From: Chloroflexota bacterium
GTDB lineage: Bacteria; Chloroflexota; Anaerolineae; Aggregatilineales; J027
Direction of reading: 5' to 3'
Length of the DNA: 64,000 nt
Assembly: GCA_024434115.1 (NCBI GenBank)
Contig: QMIT01000011.1
Coordinates: 183,585 to 247,584 of the forward strand
Positions within the stretch are counted from its first letter, which is position 1. Every line of letters starts with the position of its first letter. This document shows, in pieces, positions 28,327-37,047 of the stretch. The notes beneath the pieces were generated by a model, which did not search any database, was not told the DNA's origin, and saw only the letters and a list, made by a program, of their open reading frames with translations. The translations under genes and the position numbers were made by a program.

Positions 28327-28635
28327 ATGGTTCCGTTGTGGTTCTATCTGGTGGTATCGGCGGCGCTGTTTGCGATTGGTGCGTATGGCGCACTGGCACG
28401 GCGTAACGCGATTGCCATTGTGATGTCGGTTGAATTGATGCTGAACGCAGCCAATATCAATCTGGTGGCCTTTTGGCGCTATCTCAATCCCTTTGAAATA
28501 AATGGGCAAATCTTCGCGGCCTTCGTGTTTATCGTCGCCGCCGCAGAAGCCGCCGTCGGTCTGGCACTGATAATTTCCATCTACCGCAGCCGCCAGACGG
28601 TCATTGTTGAAGACGTTAACATGCTGAAGTGGTAG
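28327..28635 (+). CDS. nuoK: NADH-quinone oxidoreductase subunit K
   Basis: The 102-residue, three-helix subunit has the conserved GAYGALARRNAIAIVMSVELMLNAANINLV segment, shown here only in part as SVELMLNAANINLV, with the key membrane Glu residues of the proton relay (the second is in FIVAAAEAAVGLAL). AGGAG lies upstream of the ATG. It is a normal-length NuoK, placed between nuoJ and nuoL as usual. Confidence 0.96.
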   Translation: MVPLWFYLVVSAALFAIGAYGALARRNAIAIVMSVELMLNAANINLVAFWRYLNPFEINGQIFAAFVFIVAAAEAAVGLALIISIYRSRQTVIVEDVNMLKW

Positions 28636-28688
28636 ACCCGTCGCAGCGGATTTAGATATTCTGCCGCGCACTAGTCTGGAGAACACGT

Positions 28689-31208
28689 ATGGATGTAAAT
28701 TGGCTAGACGCAAATTATCTGCCGTGGCTCATCCCGGTGCCGCCGCTAATTAGCTTTATGCTGATTATTTTGTTTACCGGGCGCAACAAATTTCTAAGTC
28801 ACTCCATCGCGGTGGGTTCGGTGGTGTTGTCCTTCTTGATGGCCTTTGGCGTTTTTCTAAAAGCCACTGGTACAGATGATTTTGGCTTTCACGAAACCAC
28901 CCTGCGGATTTTTGGGGACGACATCACATGGATGGATGTTGGCCTCAGTGAATTTAAGATGGGTGTGATGGTTGACCCCCTGACCGCTGTCATGCTGTTC
29001 ATGGTGCCGATTGCCATGCTGATGATCTTCATCTACAGCGTCGGCTACATGGGTGCGTACCCGGATGATGACCCCCACAAAATTCGTTATTCTCGCTTCT
29101 TTGCCTATCTGAGCCTGTTCGCCGGTGGGATGTTGACGCTGGTGGTGGCGGATAATCTGCTGCTGTTGTTTATGGGCTGGGAAATCATGGGGCTTTGCTC
29201 CTACCTGCTCATCGGTTTCCTCTTTGAAAAGAAGAGTGCCCAACAAGCTGCGGTGAAAGCCTTTATGACCACCCGTATCGCCGACGTGCTCATGCTGGTC
29301 GGGATTGGTTATCTGTATGCCGAAGCGGGCACGCTCAAATTCCATGAGATATTTTTTGCCAACAATGCCGAAATCATAGAACGTCTCGGCAACGCCGATC
29401 AGACCGGTTATCTTGGCCTTAGTGCGGCTTCGATTATTGGTCTGCTGCTGGTCATCGGGACAATCGGTAAATCCGCCCAATTCCCATTACACGCATGGTT
29501 GCCGGATGCGATGGAAGGCCCAACCCCCGTTTCTGCCATGATTCATGCGGCAGCAATGGTGTCGGCTGGTGTCTATGCCGTTATTCGCGTGTTCCCCCTC
29601 TTGGAAGCAGGTGGTAATCCCCATCACGCCGAATACACCGCCCCACTCATTTTAATGGGGGTGATTGGTTCTATCACCGCCCTCGGCGCAGCGATTTTGG
29701 GTGTCGGTCAAAATGACATTAAGCGCGTGCTGGCCTATTCGACAATTTCACAACTTGGGTTTATGGTGGCGGCGCTCGGCATCGGTGCTTACGTTGCGGC
29801 GGCCTTCCATCTGATTACCCACGCATTTTTTAAGGCCCTCTTGTTCATGAGTTCCGGTGCGGTCATTCACGCAATGGAGCATGGTGAACATGCCGTCGAA
29901 CACGGGCATGGTCACGATGAACATGGACATGATGAGCATCACGTCCCTCATGACGCTCATGCTCACGATGAACACGGGCATGGTCACGGCAGTTATACAT
30001 GGGCCGACCTGAACGCAAAAATTGAACACGGCATTGAAGCGGGGCATTTGCAACCCGGCGAACGTACCCCCTATGGCGCGGATTATGTCGGGCCAAATGG
30101 TGAACTCCCCGATGATGCCGAATGGAAAACCAGTATTCCACAGGGCTTGAAGCCCGATTTTGTGGCGAAACCCAATAATATTGCCCTGATGGGTGGTCTA
30201 CGTCATAAAATTCCCGTGACCGCCTACGCGATGTTGGCCGGATCAGCCAGCCTAGTCGGTTTTCCGTTGATTACCGCAGGGTTCTGGTCAAAAGACGAGA
30301 TCATTGCTGATTCGATGACCTTTATCACCAACAGCGGTCAATTTGAAGGGCACTCCCCATGGTTGCATATGTTGGTGTTCGTCTCGTTAGTTATCGCGGC
30401 GACCTTCACCGCTTTCTACACCACACGTATGTGGGTCTTGACCTTCCTCGGTAAACCGCGCAGCCCAATGGCGGAACATGCCACCCTGATGAATCATGTT
30501 GACCCTGAAGAGCTTGCCCAAGCACAAACCCCGCTCAAGAAATTCTGGTTGCAATATAGCAACAGTGCCTTGATGCAAGGGCCGCTGGTGGTTTTGGCCT
30601 TCTTTGCGATTGTTGCGGGTTTTGTCGGAATTCATGAGGATTTCTTTGCGCTGCATTACCTAACAGCTAGTCACAATTTCTTCCATGAATTTGTCGGCGC
30701 ATCCCTGCTGCATGAGCCAGCGACAATCCCCTTTAAGATATGGCCTGTGCTTGTATCGGTCTTAGCGTTCAGCATCGGTGCGGGTTTTGCGTATCTCGTA
30801 TATGGTGTACCACGCGACAGCTATGAAAAAGACCCCATCCAAGAAAAGGTCGGCGATCCGGTCTGGCAGGCGCTCAAGAATCGCTTTGGCTTCGATACGT
30901 TCTATCTGGCGACTTTCTATCGCGGCTTTGAATGGTTCGGGCGTGTATTCTCCTATCGCAAAGTGGATAAAGAGACCATTGACGGCATTCTTGAAACCAT
31001 CGCGGTGGGCTTTAACAACATCGGTGAGGCGATTAAACGCTTCAACCATGTGATTATTGACGGTGTGGGCGATGGTATTCCACAACTCATCGGACTGAGC
31101 GGACGCTGGTTCCGCAATCTACAAAGCGGGCGTGTCCAGCAATATCTGCTCTTCACGGCAGTCATGCTGCTCGCAATCGGTCTGTTTTTCGTATTGCGGG
31201 TACTCTAA
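28689..31208 (+). CDS. nuoL: NADH-quinone oxidoreductase subunit L with His-rich insertion
   Basis: This antiporter-like subunit is 839 residues, against a usual 600-700. Family motifs are intact: LLLLFMGWEIMGLCSYLLIGF, GKSAQFPLHAWLPDAMEGPTPVSAMIHAA and the HLITHAFFKALLFMSSGAVIHAM helix with its key Lys and His. Directly after that helix sits an insertion of about 110 residues (roughly 397-500). Its first part is a His/Glu/Asp/Gly-rich repeat. The sequence then returns to the family at MGGLRHKIPVTAYAM. The C-terminal long lateral helix region is present. NuoL is the distal proton-pumping subunit. Confidence 0.96.
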   Translation: MDVNWLDANYLPWLIPVPPLISFMLIILFTGRNKFLSHSIAVGSVVLSFLMAFGVFLKATGTDDFGFHETTLRIFGDDITWMDVGLSEFKMGVMVDPLTAVMLFMVPIAMLMIFIYSVGYMGAYPDDDPHKIRYSRFFAYLSLFAGGMLTLVVADNLLLLFMGWEIMGLCSYLLIGFLFEKKSAQQAAVKAFMTTRIADVLMLVGIGYLYAEAGTLKFHEIFFANNAEIIERLGNADQTGYLGLSAASIIGLLLVIGTIGKSAQFPLHAWLPDAMEGPTPVSAMIHAAAMVSAGVYAVIRVFPLLEAGGNPHHAEYTAPLILMGVIGSITALGAAILGVGQNDIKRVLAYSTISQLGFMVAALGIGAYVAAAFHLITHAFFKALLFMSSGAVIHAMEHGEHAVEHGHGHDEHGHDEHHVPHDAHAHDEHGHGHGSYTWADLNAKIEHGIEAGHLQPGERTPYGADYVGPNGELPDDAEWKTSIPQGLKPDFVAKPNNIALMGGLRHKIPVTAYAMLAGSASLVGFPLITAGFWSKDEIIADSMTFITNSGQFEGHSPWLHMLVFVSLVIAATFTAFYTTRMWVLTFLGKPRSPMAEHATLMNHVDPEELAQAQTPLKKFWLQYSNSALMQGPLVVLAFFAIVAGFVGIHEDFFALHYLTASHNFFHEFVGASLLHEPATIPFKIWPVLVSVLAFSIGAGFAYLVYGVPRDSYEKDPIQEKVGDPVWQALKNRFGFDTFYLATFYRGFEWFGRVFSYRKVDKETIDGILETIAVGFNNIGEAIKRFNHVIIDGVGDGIPQLIGLSGRWFRNLQSGRVQQYLLFTAVMLLAIGLFFVLRVL
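29877..29990 (+). repeat. His-rich HGH/DEHGH repeat inside nuoL
   Basis: Residues 397-434 of NuoL are built from repeated short units such as EHGHGHDEHGH, about 40 percent His, with Glu, Asp and Gly making up most of the rest. The matching DNA shows repeated CAT/CAC with GGT/GGC and GAT/GAA codons. Such stretches bind Zn, Ni or Co in other proteins. It sits in a loop between membrane helices. Confidence 0.85.
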
Positions 31209-31227
31209 GAAGGAGACTTGAACTCCA

Positions 31228-33072
31228 ATGGGAAGTTTCATCTCAAATGTGCTTAATTTCTTGATTCTATGGCCTGCGATTGGCGCGATTGTGGTGGCCC
31301 TCCTGCCCAGCAACCAACCCAATTTAGCACGCTGGGTCGCGCTGGGGATGAGTATTCCTTCGCTGATTATCTCCATCGGCCTGTTTTATGCGGTCATGAA
31401 TGGCGACCCAACAGCGAGTGGCTATCACCTTGAATATGTCAGCGAATGGTTCCCGGAAATCGGCGCAAACTGGCATGTGGGGGTAGACGGCATCTCGGTC
31501 ACGATGGTGCTGCTAACCGCCCTACTCACCCCGATTGCCTTGCTGATTGCGTTTGAACACACTGAGAATACAAAAGCGATTCTCGCGTTGATCCTGTTCC
31601 TGCAAATGGGCTTGGTCGGCGTATTCGTGGCGCTCGATATGGTACTGTTCTTCCTGTTCTGGGAAATCGGCCTCGTCCCGATGTACTTCATCATTAACCA
31701 ATGGGGCGGCGCGAATCGCAAGTATGCCTCGATGAAGTTCTTCATCTATACAATGGCGGGGTCGCTCGGTTTGCTGTTAGCCATCCAATTGATCGGCTTC
31801 ACGGTTGGTGATGTCAAAGAATTGAATGGCCCAACATTCGACATCCCCACATGGCATGAAGTCTGGCCCCAAATTGGGCGTGAGACGAACCTGCCGGGCG
31901 AAAATCCGGGCGAGATTTTAGGCGTTAGTTATACCGCCGTGAAATATTATGCCTTCCTCGGCTTCTTTATTGCCTTTGCGATCAAGATTCCGGTGTGGCC
32001 CTTCCATACGTGGCTGCCCGATGCCCACACCGAAGCGCCTACTGCGGGTTCGATGCTGCTGGCGGGGGTCTTGCTGAAATTAGGGGCGTATGGGTTTATC
32101 CGATTGGTGATCCCCCTATTCCCCGAAGAACTTGCCAGTCCGCGCACCTTATTGAGTGTCTCGGACTTAAATTTCACCTTCGCCCAAGTGATGGCGGGGT
32201 TGGGGATGTTAGGGATTGTCATGGGGGCGTTCTCGGCATGGGCACAGGACGACCTCAAGAAATTAGTCGCCTATTCCTCAGTTAATCATATGGGTTTTGT
32301 GGTGATGGGTATTGCGGTGATGGGTGTTTGGTACAGCGTCATGTGGGCACAATCATCGGATGTCAATGACCCCGTGCTGGCCTTGCAGATGGCGGGTTCC
32401 GCATTGGAGGATAAAGACATCACCAATTATGGGCAGGAGGCAGGTGTTAGCGGGGCTAACATAGATGCGCTCGCCAAAGAAGACCAAGAGAAACTGGCAC
32501 GGGTAAAATTAGATAGCGCGGTCTTTAACATGGATGAAAACATGCAAAGTGCCAATGTCGCCCTGAACGGCGCGGTGCTGCAAATGTTTAATCATGGCCT
32601 GAGCGCGGCGGCCATGTTCTTGTTGGTCGGGGCACTCTATCACAAGGCACATACTCGTGACCTGCGACGTTTCGGCGGTCTGTGGCATATCGTCCCGGTG
32701 TTTGGCGGCTTGTTCGTCTTCACCAGCATGGCGAGTCTCGGTCTGCCCGGTTTGAATGGGTTTACCAGCGAGTGGATGATTGTTTCCGGCGCATTCCCGT
32801 ACTTTGAGGTGATGGTGCTGATTAGCACGATTGGTTTGCTGCTGACGGGTGCATATATTCTCAAAGGGATTCAGAAGGTGTTGCAAGGCCCACCGAACCC
32901 GGACTGGATTGAATATCACGAACATCACCACAGCTTGGAAATCTCATATCGTGAAACGATTGCCATTGCACCATTGGTCGCGTTGATGTTGATTACGGGG
33001 TTGTATCCTAACTGGATTTTGCCCGTCATTAACGAGCGCGTCTATCATATCTTCTCGGCATTTATTCGGTAA
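31228..33072 (+). CDS. nuoM: NADH-quinone oxidoreductase subunit M (first copy)
   Basis: The 614-residue antiporter-like subunit has WEIGLVPMYFIINQWGG, PVWPFHTWLPDAHTEAPTAGSMLLAGVLLKLGAYG and VAYSSVNHMGFVVMGI, all NuoM signatures with the pumping Glu and Lys residues. An insertion of about 75 residues (about 370-445) separates the VNHMGF helix from the next conserved segment, LQMFNHGLSAAAMFLLVGALY. The segment is polar and unusual for NuoM. This copy is closest to canonical NuoM and precedes a second NuoM-like gene. Confidence 0.94.
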   Translation: MGSFISNVLNFLILWPAIGAIVVALLPSNQPNLARWVALGMSIPSLIISIGLFYAVMNGDPTASGYHLEYVSEWFPEIGANWHVGVDGISVTMVLLTALLTPIALLIAFEHTENTKAILALILFLQMGLVGVFVALDMVLFFLFWEIGLVPMYFIINQWGGANRKYASMKFFIYTMAGSLGLLLAIQLIGFTVGDVKELNGPTFDIPTWHEVWPQIGRETNLPGENPGEILGVSYTAVKYYAFLGFFIAFAIKIPVWPFHTWLPDAHTEAPTAGSMLLAGVLLKLGAYGFIRLVIPLFPEELASPRTLLSVSDLNFTFAQVMAGLGMLGIVMGAFSAWAQDDLKKLVAYSSVNHMGFVVMGIAVMGVWYSVMWAQSSDVNDPVLALQMAGSALEDKDITNYGQEAGVSGANIDALAKEDQEKLARVKLDSAVFNMDENMQSANVALNGAVLQMFNHGLSAAAMFLLVGALYHKAHTRDLRRFGGLWHIVPVFGGLFVFTSMASLGLPGLNGFTSEWMIVSGAFPYFEVMVLISTIGLLLTGAYILKGIQKVLQGPPNPDWIEYHEHHHSLEISYRETIAIAPLVALMLITGLYPNWILPVINERVYHIFSAFIR

Positions 33073-33105
33073 TCAGCCGGCTGGCTAAAATAGGAGTTTA
33101 TTTTG

Positions 33106-34800
33106 ATGGAAACTCAGTTCAGCGGCATTCTTACAGGCATTTTGGCCTTTCCCTTTGTCGCCGCGATCATCATTCTGTTTATTGACAAAGAACAGAAAGA
33201 TGTGATTCGCACCATCGCGGCCTTCGCCACCGGAGCAAGTTTGATTCTGGCGGCGCTGGTCTTTTTTACCTATGACACCGAGGCGGCCCGAACTGCGAAT
33301 GCTGGTCTCATTGACAGTGGCAGTGGGCTGCTGACCTTCCAATTTGTGGATAAGGTGACATGGATTAAGGAACTCGGCGTTAGTTATCAACTGGGCGTAG
33401 ATGGTTTGGCGGCTCCGATGGTGCTGCTGACGGGTCTCGCCAGTTTTGCCGGGGTGATGATTTCATGGGGCATCGAAGACCGGGTACGCGAATTTATGGC
33501 GTTTTTCCTGCTCTTGGTTGCCGGGGTGTACGGTGTATTTATGTCCACCGACCTCTTCCTGCTCCTGTTCTTCTATGAACTCGCCATTTTCCCGATGTAC
33601 TTCCTGATTGCAGGCTGGGGCTGGGTGGAACTGCGCGAATATGCCTCCATGAAGCTGACCCTCTATATCTTGATTGGGTCGGTGATCGCACTGGTCGGCC
33701 TTTTGGTGCTGTATTTCCAAGCCGGGGCGTTTTTTACCGAACATCCCGAAGAGTTAGACAAGTATCCCGAACTACAACAGGTAGCCTATAGCTTCGATTT
33801 CAACCATATCCAGTTGGCAGCCCAATTGGGAGCTTATAACGAAGCTAATTATCTCGGCTTGGGTAGCGGGGTGACACTTGCCCGCTTCTGGTTCCCCTTC
33901 ATTTTCTTGGGGTTCGCGGTGCTGGCTGGTATTTTCCCCTTCCACAACTGGTCACCCGATGGTCACGTGGCCGCACCAACCGCTGTCTCGATGATTCACG
34001 CCGGGGTGTTGATGAAACTCGGTGCGTTGACCGCCATTCGTTTGGGGGTGCAACTGCTGCCGGACGGAGCGCGTGTCCATCTGCCGTGGATCATCTTCCT
34101 CGCCCTGACCAATGTGGTGTATGGCGCGTTTATCGCCTTCCGCCAGCGCGACTTCAAATACGTCATCGGGTTTAGCTCGGTGTCGCACATGGGGTTGGTC
34201 AGCTTGGGTGTAGCGACGATGAACACAACGGGTATGACGGGTGCGGGTCTGCAAATGTTCTCACATGGCGTCATGACCGCCCTCTTCTTCTCCTGCGTCG
34301 GCATGGTCTATGACCGAGCGCATACCCGTGATATTCCCAGTTTGGGCGGGTTTATCAAGAAGATGCCATTAGTAGCCATCGCCTTCATTATCGGCGGTTT
34401 GGTCAGCATGGGTATGCCCGGCCTGAGTGGGTTCGTTGCCGAATTCCCGATCTTTGTGGGTGTCTGGCGCGGGATTCCTGATGTAATTGTGAAGAACCAA
34501 GATTGGAATACATCCCTAACCGAACATGGGGCGAACTACTATGGTTTCATCGCTATCGCGGCTGCCCTCGGTATTATTCTAACAGCGGCCTATGTGCTGC
34601 GTGTTGTGGGGCAGGTCTTCTTTGGCGAGTTCGACGAAGAAAAATTCCCCGACATCCCCCCCATTCGAATTCAGGATCGCGTAGCAATTTATATGCTAAC
34701 GGCGTGGCTGATTGTTTTGGGCGTATATCCGAAACTCATGTCGGATATGATCGAAAGCGCCGTCCAGCCGGTAGTCGGGTTACTGACCGGCAGCAAGTAA
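33106..34800 (+). CDS. nuoM: NADH-quinone oxidoreductase subunit M (second copy)
   Basis: I chose ATG 33106, with AGGAG 9 bases upstream, over an in-frame TTG at 33103. The 564-residue product is again NuoM-like: LLFFYELAIFPMYFLIAGWG, GIFPFHNWSPDGHVAAPTAVSMIHAGVLMKLGA (partial motif PFHNWSPDGHVAAPT), IGFSSVSHMGLVSLG and LQMFSHGVMTALFFSCVGM. It is distinct from the first copy in sequence, so this is an old duplication rather than a recent tandem repeat. A second NuoM would add one more pumping subunit to the arm. Confidence 0.93.
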   Translation: METQFSGILTGILAFPFVAAIIILFIDKEQKDVIRTIAAFATGASLILAALVFFTYDTEAARTANAGLIDSGSGLLTFQFVDKVTWIKELGVSYQLGVDGLAAPMVLLTGLASFAGVMISWGIEDRVREFMAFFLLLVAGVYGVFMSTDLFLLLFFYELAIFPMYFLIAGWGWVELREYASMKLTLYILIGSVIALVGLLVLYFQAGAFFTEHPEELDKYPELQQVAYSFDFNHIQLAAQLGAYNEANYLGLGSGVTLARFWFPFIFLGFAVLAGIFPFHNWSPDGHVAAPTAVSMIHAGVLMKLGALTAIRLGVQLLPDGARVHLPWIIFLALTNVVYGAFIAFRQRDFKYVIGFSSVSHMGLVSLGVATMNTTGMTGAGLQMFSHGVMTALFFSCVGMVYDRAHTRDIPSLGGFIKKMPLVAIAFIIGGLVSMGMPGLSGFVAEFPIFVGVWRGIPDVIVKNQDWNTSLTEHGANYYGFIAIAAALGIILTAAYVLRVVGQVFFGEFDEEKFPDIPPIRIQDRVAIYMLTAWLIVLGVYPKLMSDMIESAVQPVVGLLTGSK

Positions 34801-34816
34801 TTAGGAGAGCGTAACT

Positions 34817-36388
34817 GTGCCTGAATTGATGCAGTTTAATACTGATGATACACGTGGTTTTCTAGCGATTTTGCCGGAAATCTTGATGACTCTCTTGGTA
34901 CTGATTGTCATCTACATGGACTTGTTTTTGCCTCCCAGCCGCCGCAAGAGTGTAGGCTATATGGCGGGTGTTGGGATGTTGGTTATTGGGGGTCTGGCTT
35001 GGCTACTCGTGCCTGCCGATGGCCTTAAAGTTTCCGAACAACTCGTGTTGGGCGGGATGGTTCGCAGTGACGACCTTGCCAAAATCTTTAAGGTGATGGT
35101 GGCGTTGGTGGGTGGTCTAACCTGCCTCATGGGGATGGGTGACATCCGTCTACGCTATAAAGGCGAGTTCTATGCCCTGATTATCATTGCCACGATGGGG
35201 GCCAGCCTGTTGAGCAGTGCCGCCGACTTGGTGATGGTGTTCATCTCCCTCGAAACCCTTTCCATCAGCCTGTATGTGTTGTCGGGTTTTGTACGCCGTC
35301 CGGAGACACCCAATCCAACTCAAGAAGCCTTTGCCAGCCGTAGCGCCGAAAGCGGAATGAAATATTTCTTGTTTGGGGCGTTTACTTCGGCCTTTTTGCT
35401 CTATGGCCTCAGCCTGCTCTACGGCTTTTCCGGTGGTCACACCAATATTTACCGAATTGGACAAGCGTTAGCCGTTGGTGAACAAGATACAGCCCCGATT
35501 ATTTTGGCTCTCATGATGGTCGCCGTTGGTTTCGGCTTCAAGATCAGCGCCGTGCCGTTCCACTTCTGGACACCCGATGTGTATGAAGGTTCACCCACCC
35601 CGGTGACTTCTTTCATCTCGGTGGTTTCCAAAGCGGCCAGTTTTGCGGTCTTGACCCGTTTCTTGTTGGCGGTTTTCCCACCAGAGCAGTTGATTAGTGT
35701 CCCACTAGATCAGTATAAAGAATTCAGCGAAATCTGGGTGCAGTTGTTCTCCATTCTCGCCGTCATCACCATGACCCTCGGCAACATCGTCGCCCTCAGC
35801 CAGCGTAATATTAAACGCCTGATCGCCTATAGCTCGATTGCCCAAGCGGGCTATACCCTGATGGGTGTCGCGGCGATTGCTACTACCAAATCCGGGGATG
35901 GCGCGGCGGCGGTAGCGTACTATATGTTCATGTACGTCTTCACCAATACCCTATTCTTCGCCTGCCTCATCCTGTTTACCAATGCCACTGGCTCGGAAAC
36001 TATTGCGGATATGGCGGGTCTCAGCCGTCGTAATCCTTGGTTGGCGATGGGTATCACAATCGCTCTGCTCTCACTGGCGGGGATTCCACCTACTGCCGGA
36101 TTTGTTGGCAAGTTCTTGCTGTTCCGCGCCGCTGTGGATTCTGGCCTCACATGGCTGGCGGTGTTTGGTGTGCTAAACGCGATCATTGGTCTCTACTACT
36201 ATCTAGTGGTCATCAAAGTGATCTATGTTGACCGCAGCCCGGATGATGAGAAACCAATTGATCTGCCTGCCCCTTATGGATTTGTCATGGCCGCCAGCAC
36301 CATTGCAGTCGTCTTGCTTGGCACGTTCCTAATTGGCCCGATTGTCAACTGGGCATCCGAAGCCGGACTCGACTTGTTCCGTCTGTAA
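34817..36388 (+). CDS. nuoN: NADH-quinone oxidoreductase subunit N
   Basis: The gene uses a GTG start with AGGAGAG upstream. The 523-residue product has NuoN features: ISLETLSISLYVLSGF, ESGMKYFLFGAFTSAFLLYGLSLLYG, ISAVPFHFWTPDVYEGSPTPVTSFISV and IAYSSIAQAGYTLMG, with a late TM Lys/Glu set. It is the last antiporter-like subunit of the membrane arm in this run. A strong intrinsic terminator follows 22 bases later, closing the transcription unit. Confidence 0.96.
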   Translation: MPELMQFNTDDTRGFLAILPEILMTLLVLIVIYMDLFLPPSRRKSVGYMAGVGMLVIGGLAWLLVPADGLKVSEQLVLGGMVRSDDLAKIFKVMVALVGGLTCLMGMGDIRLRYKGEFYALIIIATMGASLLSSAADLVMVFISLETLSISLYVLSGFVRRPETPNPTQEAFASRSAESGMKYFLFGAFTSAFLLYGLSLLYGFSGGHTNIYRIGQALAVGEQDTAPIILALMMVAVGFGFKISAVPFHFWTPDVYEGSPTPVTSFISVVSKAASFAVLTRFLLAVFPPEQLISVPLDQYKEFSEIWVQLFSILAVITMTLGNIVALSQRNIKRLIAYSSIAQAGYTLMGVAAIATTKSGDGAAAVAYYMFMYVFTNTLFFACLILFTNATGSETIADMAGLSRRNPWLAMGITIALLSLAGIPPTAGFVGKFLLFRAAVDSGLTWLAVFGVLNAIIGLYYYLVVIKVIYVDRSPDDEKPIDLPAPYGFVMAASTIAVVLLGTFLIGPIVNWASEAGLDLFRL

Positions 36389-36410
36389 ACCCAACGATTA
36401 CGCTCTCCGC

Positions 36411-36443
36411 GCCCTGCTTCTGAATTAGAGGCGGGGCTTTTTT
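36411..36443 (+). terminator. Intrinsic terminator of the nuo cluster
   Basis: An 11-base stem (36411-36421 with 36427-36437, two G-T pairs) encloses the loop GAATT and is followed by six T residues. Confidence 0.92.
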
Positions 36444-36446
36444 GTT

Positions 36447-36452
36447 TATAAT
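36447..36452 (+). promoter_or_regulatory. Possible -10 element for the SUKH gene
   Basis: TATAAT lies 4 bases after the T run of the nuo terminator. TTAGAG at 36425-36430, inside the hairpin, is the only -35 candidate (16-base spacer) and is weak. Distance to the next start is 35 bases. Confidence 0.35.
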
Positions 36453-36486
36453 CTAGAGAGCATAGGGATAGGGAGGGAAATCAACA

Positions 36487-37035
36487 ATGGTGTCCTTTGG
36501 AGAGAAATATAGACGGCTATACCACGAGATTATAAGCCCAAATCATGTGCTCAAAGGCTGTACTGAGGATGAAATAGATCAAGTCAAAGAATTCCAAGAA
36601 GTTTCCTATATCCCCGCGATTTACCGTGATTTGCTTACGGTGATGGGGCATTGTGGGTTATCTGATTTTTTGATGGGAGACGCCTATTGGGAGAAACTCA
36701 AAAGCACGAAAGGCCTCTTTGAGTGGTTTGCAAAAGCATCGAAGTTAACAGCATATCCCCAAGATATCCTTGTGTTCTTTGATGATCTAGGCCAGTTATT
36801 TTATTTTTTCAGAACCAAAGACCATCTTGATGATCCACCTGTCTATTCTTATCCCTATGGTAATGGGCCAGCTAGTTCGAGATTTGCCAAACTCTCTGAA
36901 AGCCTTTCGGAGTTTTTTCTGAGCCGATTACAGATTTACTCTACCTTCATCAAAACTGGGATAGAAAAATGGGAGCCTTTAACCCAAGTCTATTATGATG
37001 CGAATTTGGACGACTTCCGTACAGTTGAGAAATAG
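36487..37035 (+). CDS. SMI1/KNR4 (SUKH)-like protein
   Basis: The 182-residue product has the SUKH layout: an N-terminal TEDEIDQVKEFQEV helix, then IPAIYRDLLTVMGHCGLSDFLMG, a central PQDILVFFDDLGQLFYFF beta segment and a C-terminal SLSEFFLSRL helix. SUKH proteins act as immunity proteins against contact-dependent and polymorphic toxins in bacteria, or as regulators. No toxin gene is adjacent, so this may be an orphan immunity gene or a housekeeping relative. AGGGAGG lies 11 bases before the ATG. The gene is A/T-richer than the nuo genes. Confidence 0.7.
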   Translation: MVSFGEKYRRLYHEIISPNHVLKGCTEDEIDQVKEFQEVSYIPAIYRDLLTVMGHCGLSDFLMGDAYWEKLKSTKGLFEWFAKASKLTAYPQDILVFFDDLGQLFYFFRTKDHLDDPPVYSYPYGNGPASSRFAKLSESLSEFFLSRLQIYSTFIKTGIEKWEPLTQVYYDANLDDFRTVEK

Positions 37036-37047
37036 CGGGGGAATGAG

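Noticed and set aside
29748..30141. Minus-strand frames rich in His and Arg opposite nuoL
   Set aside because: They are the reverse reading of the His-codon repeat in nuoL; no start signal or family match.
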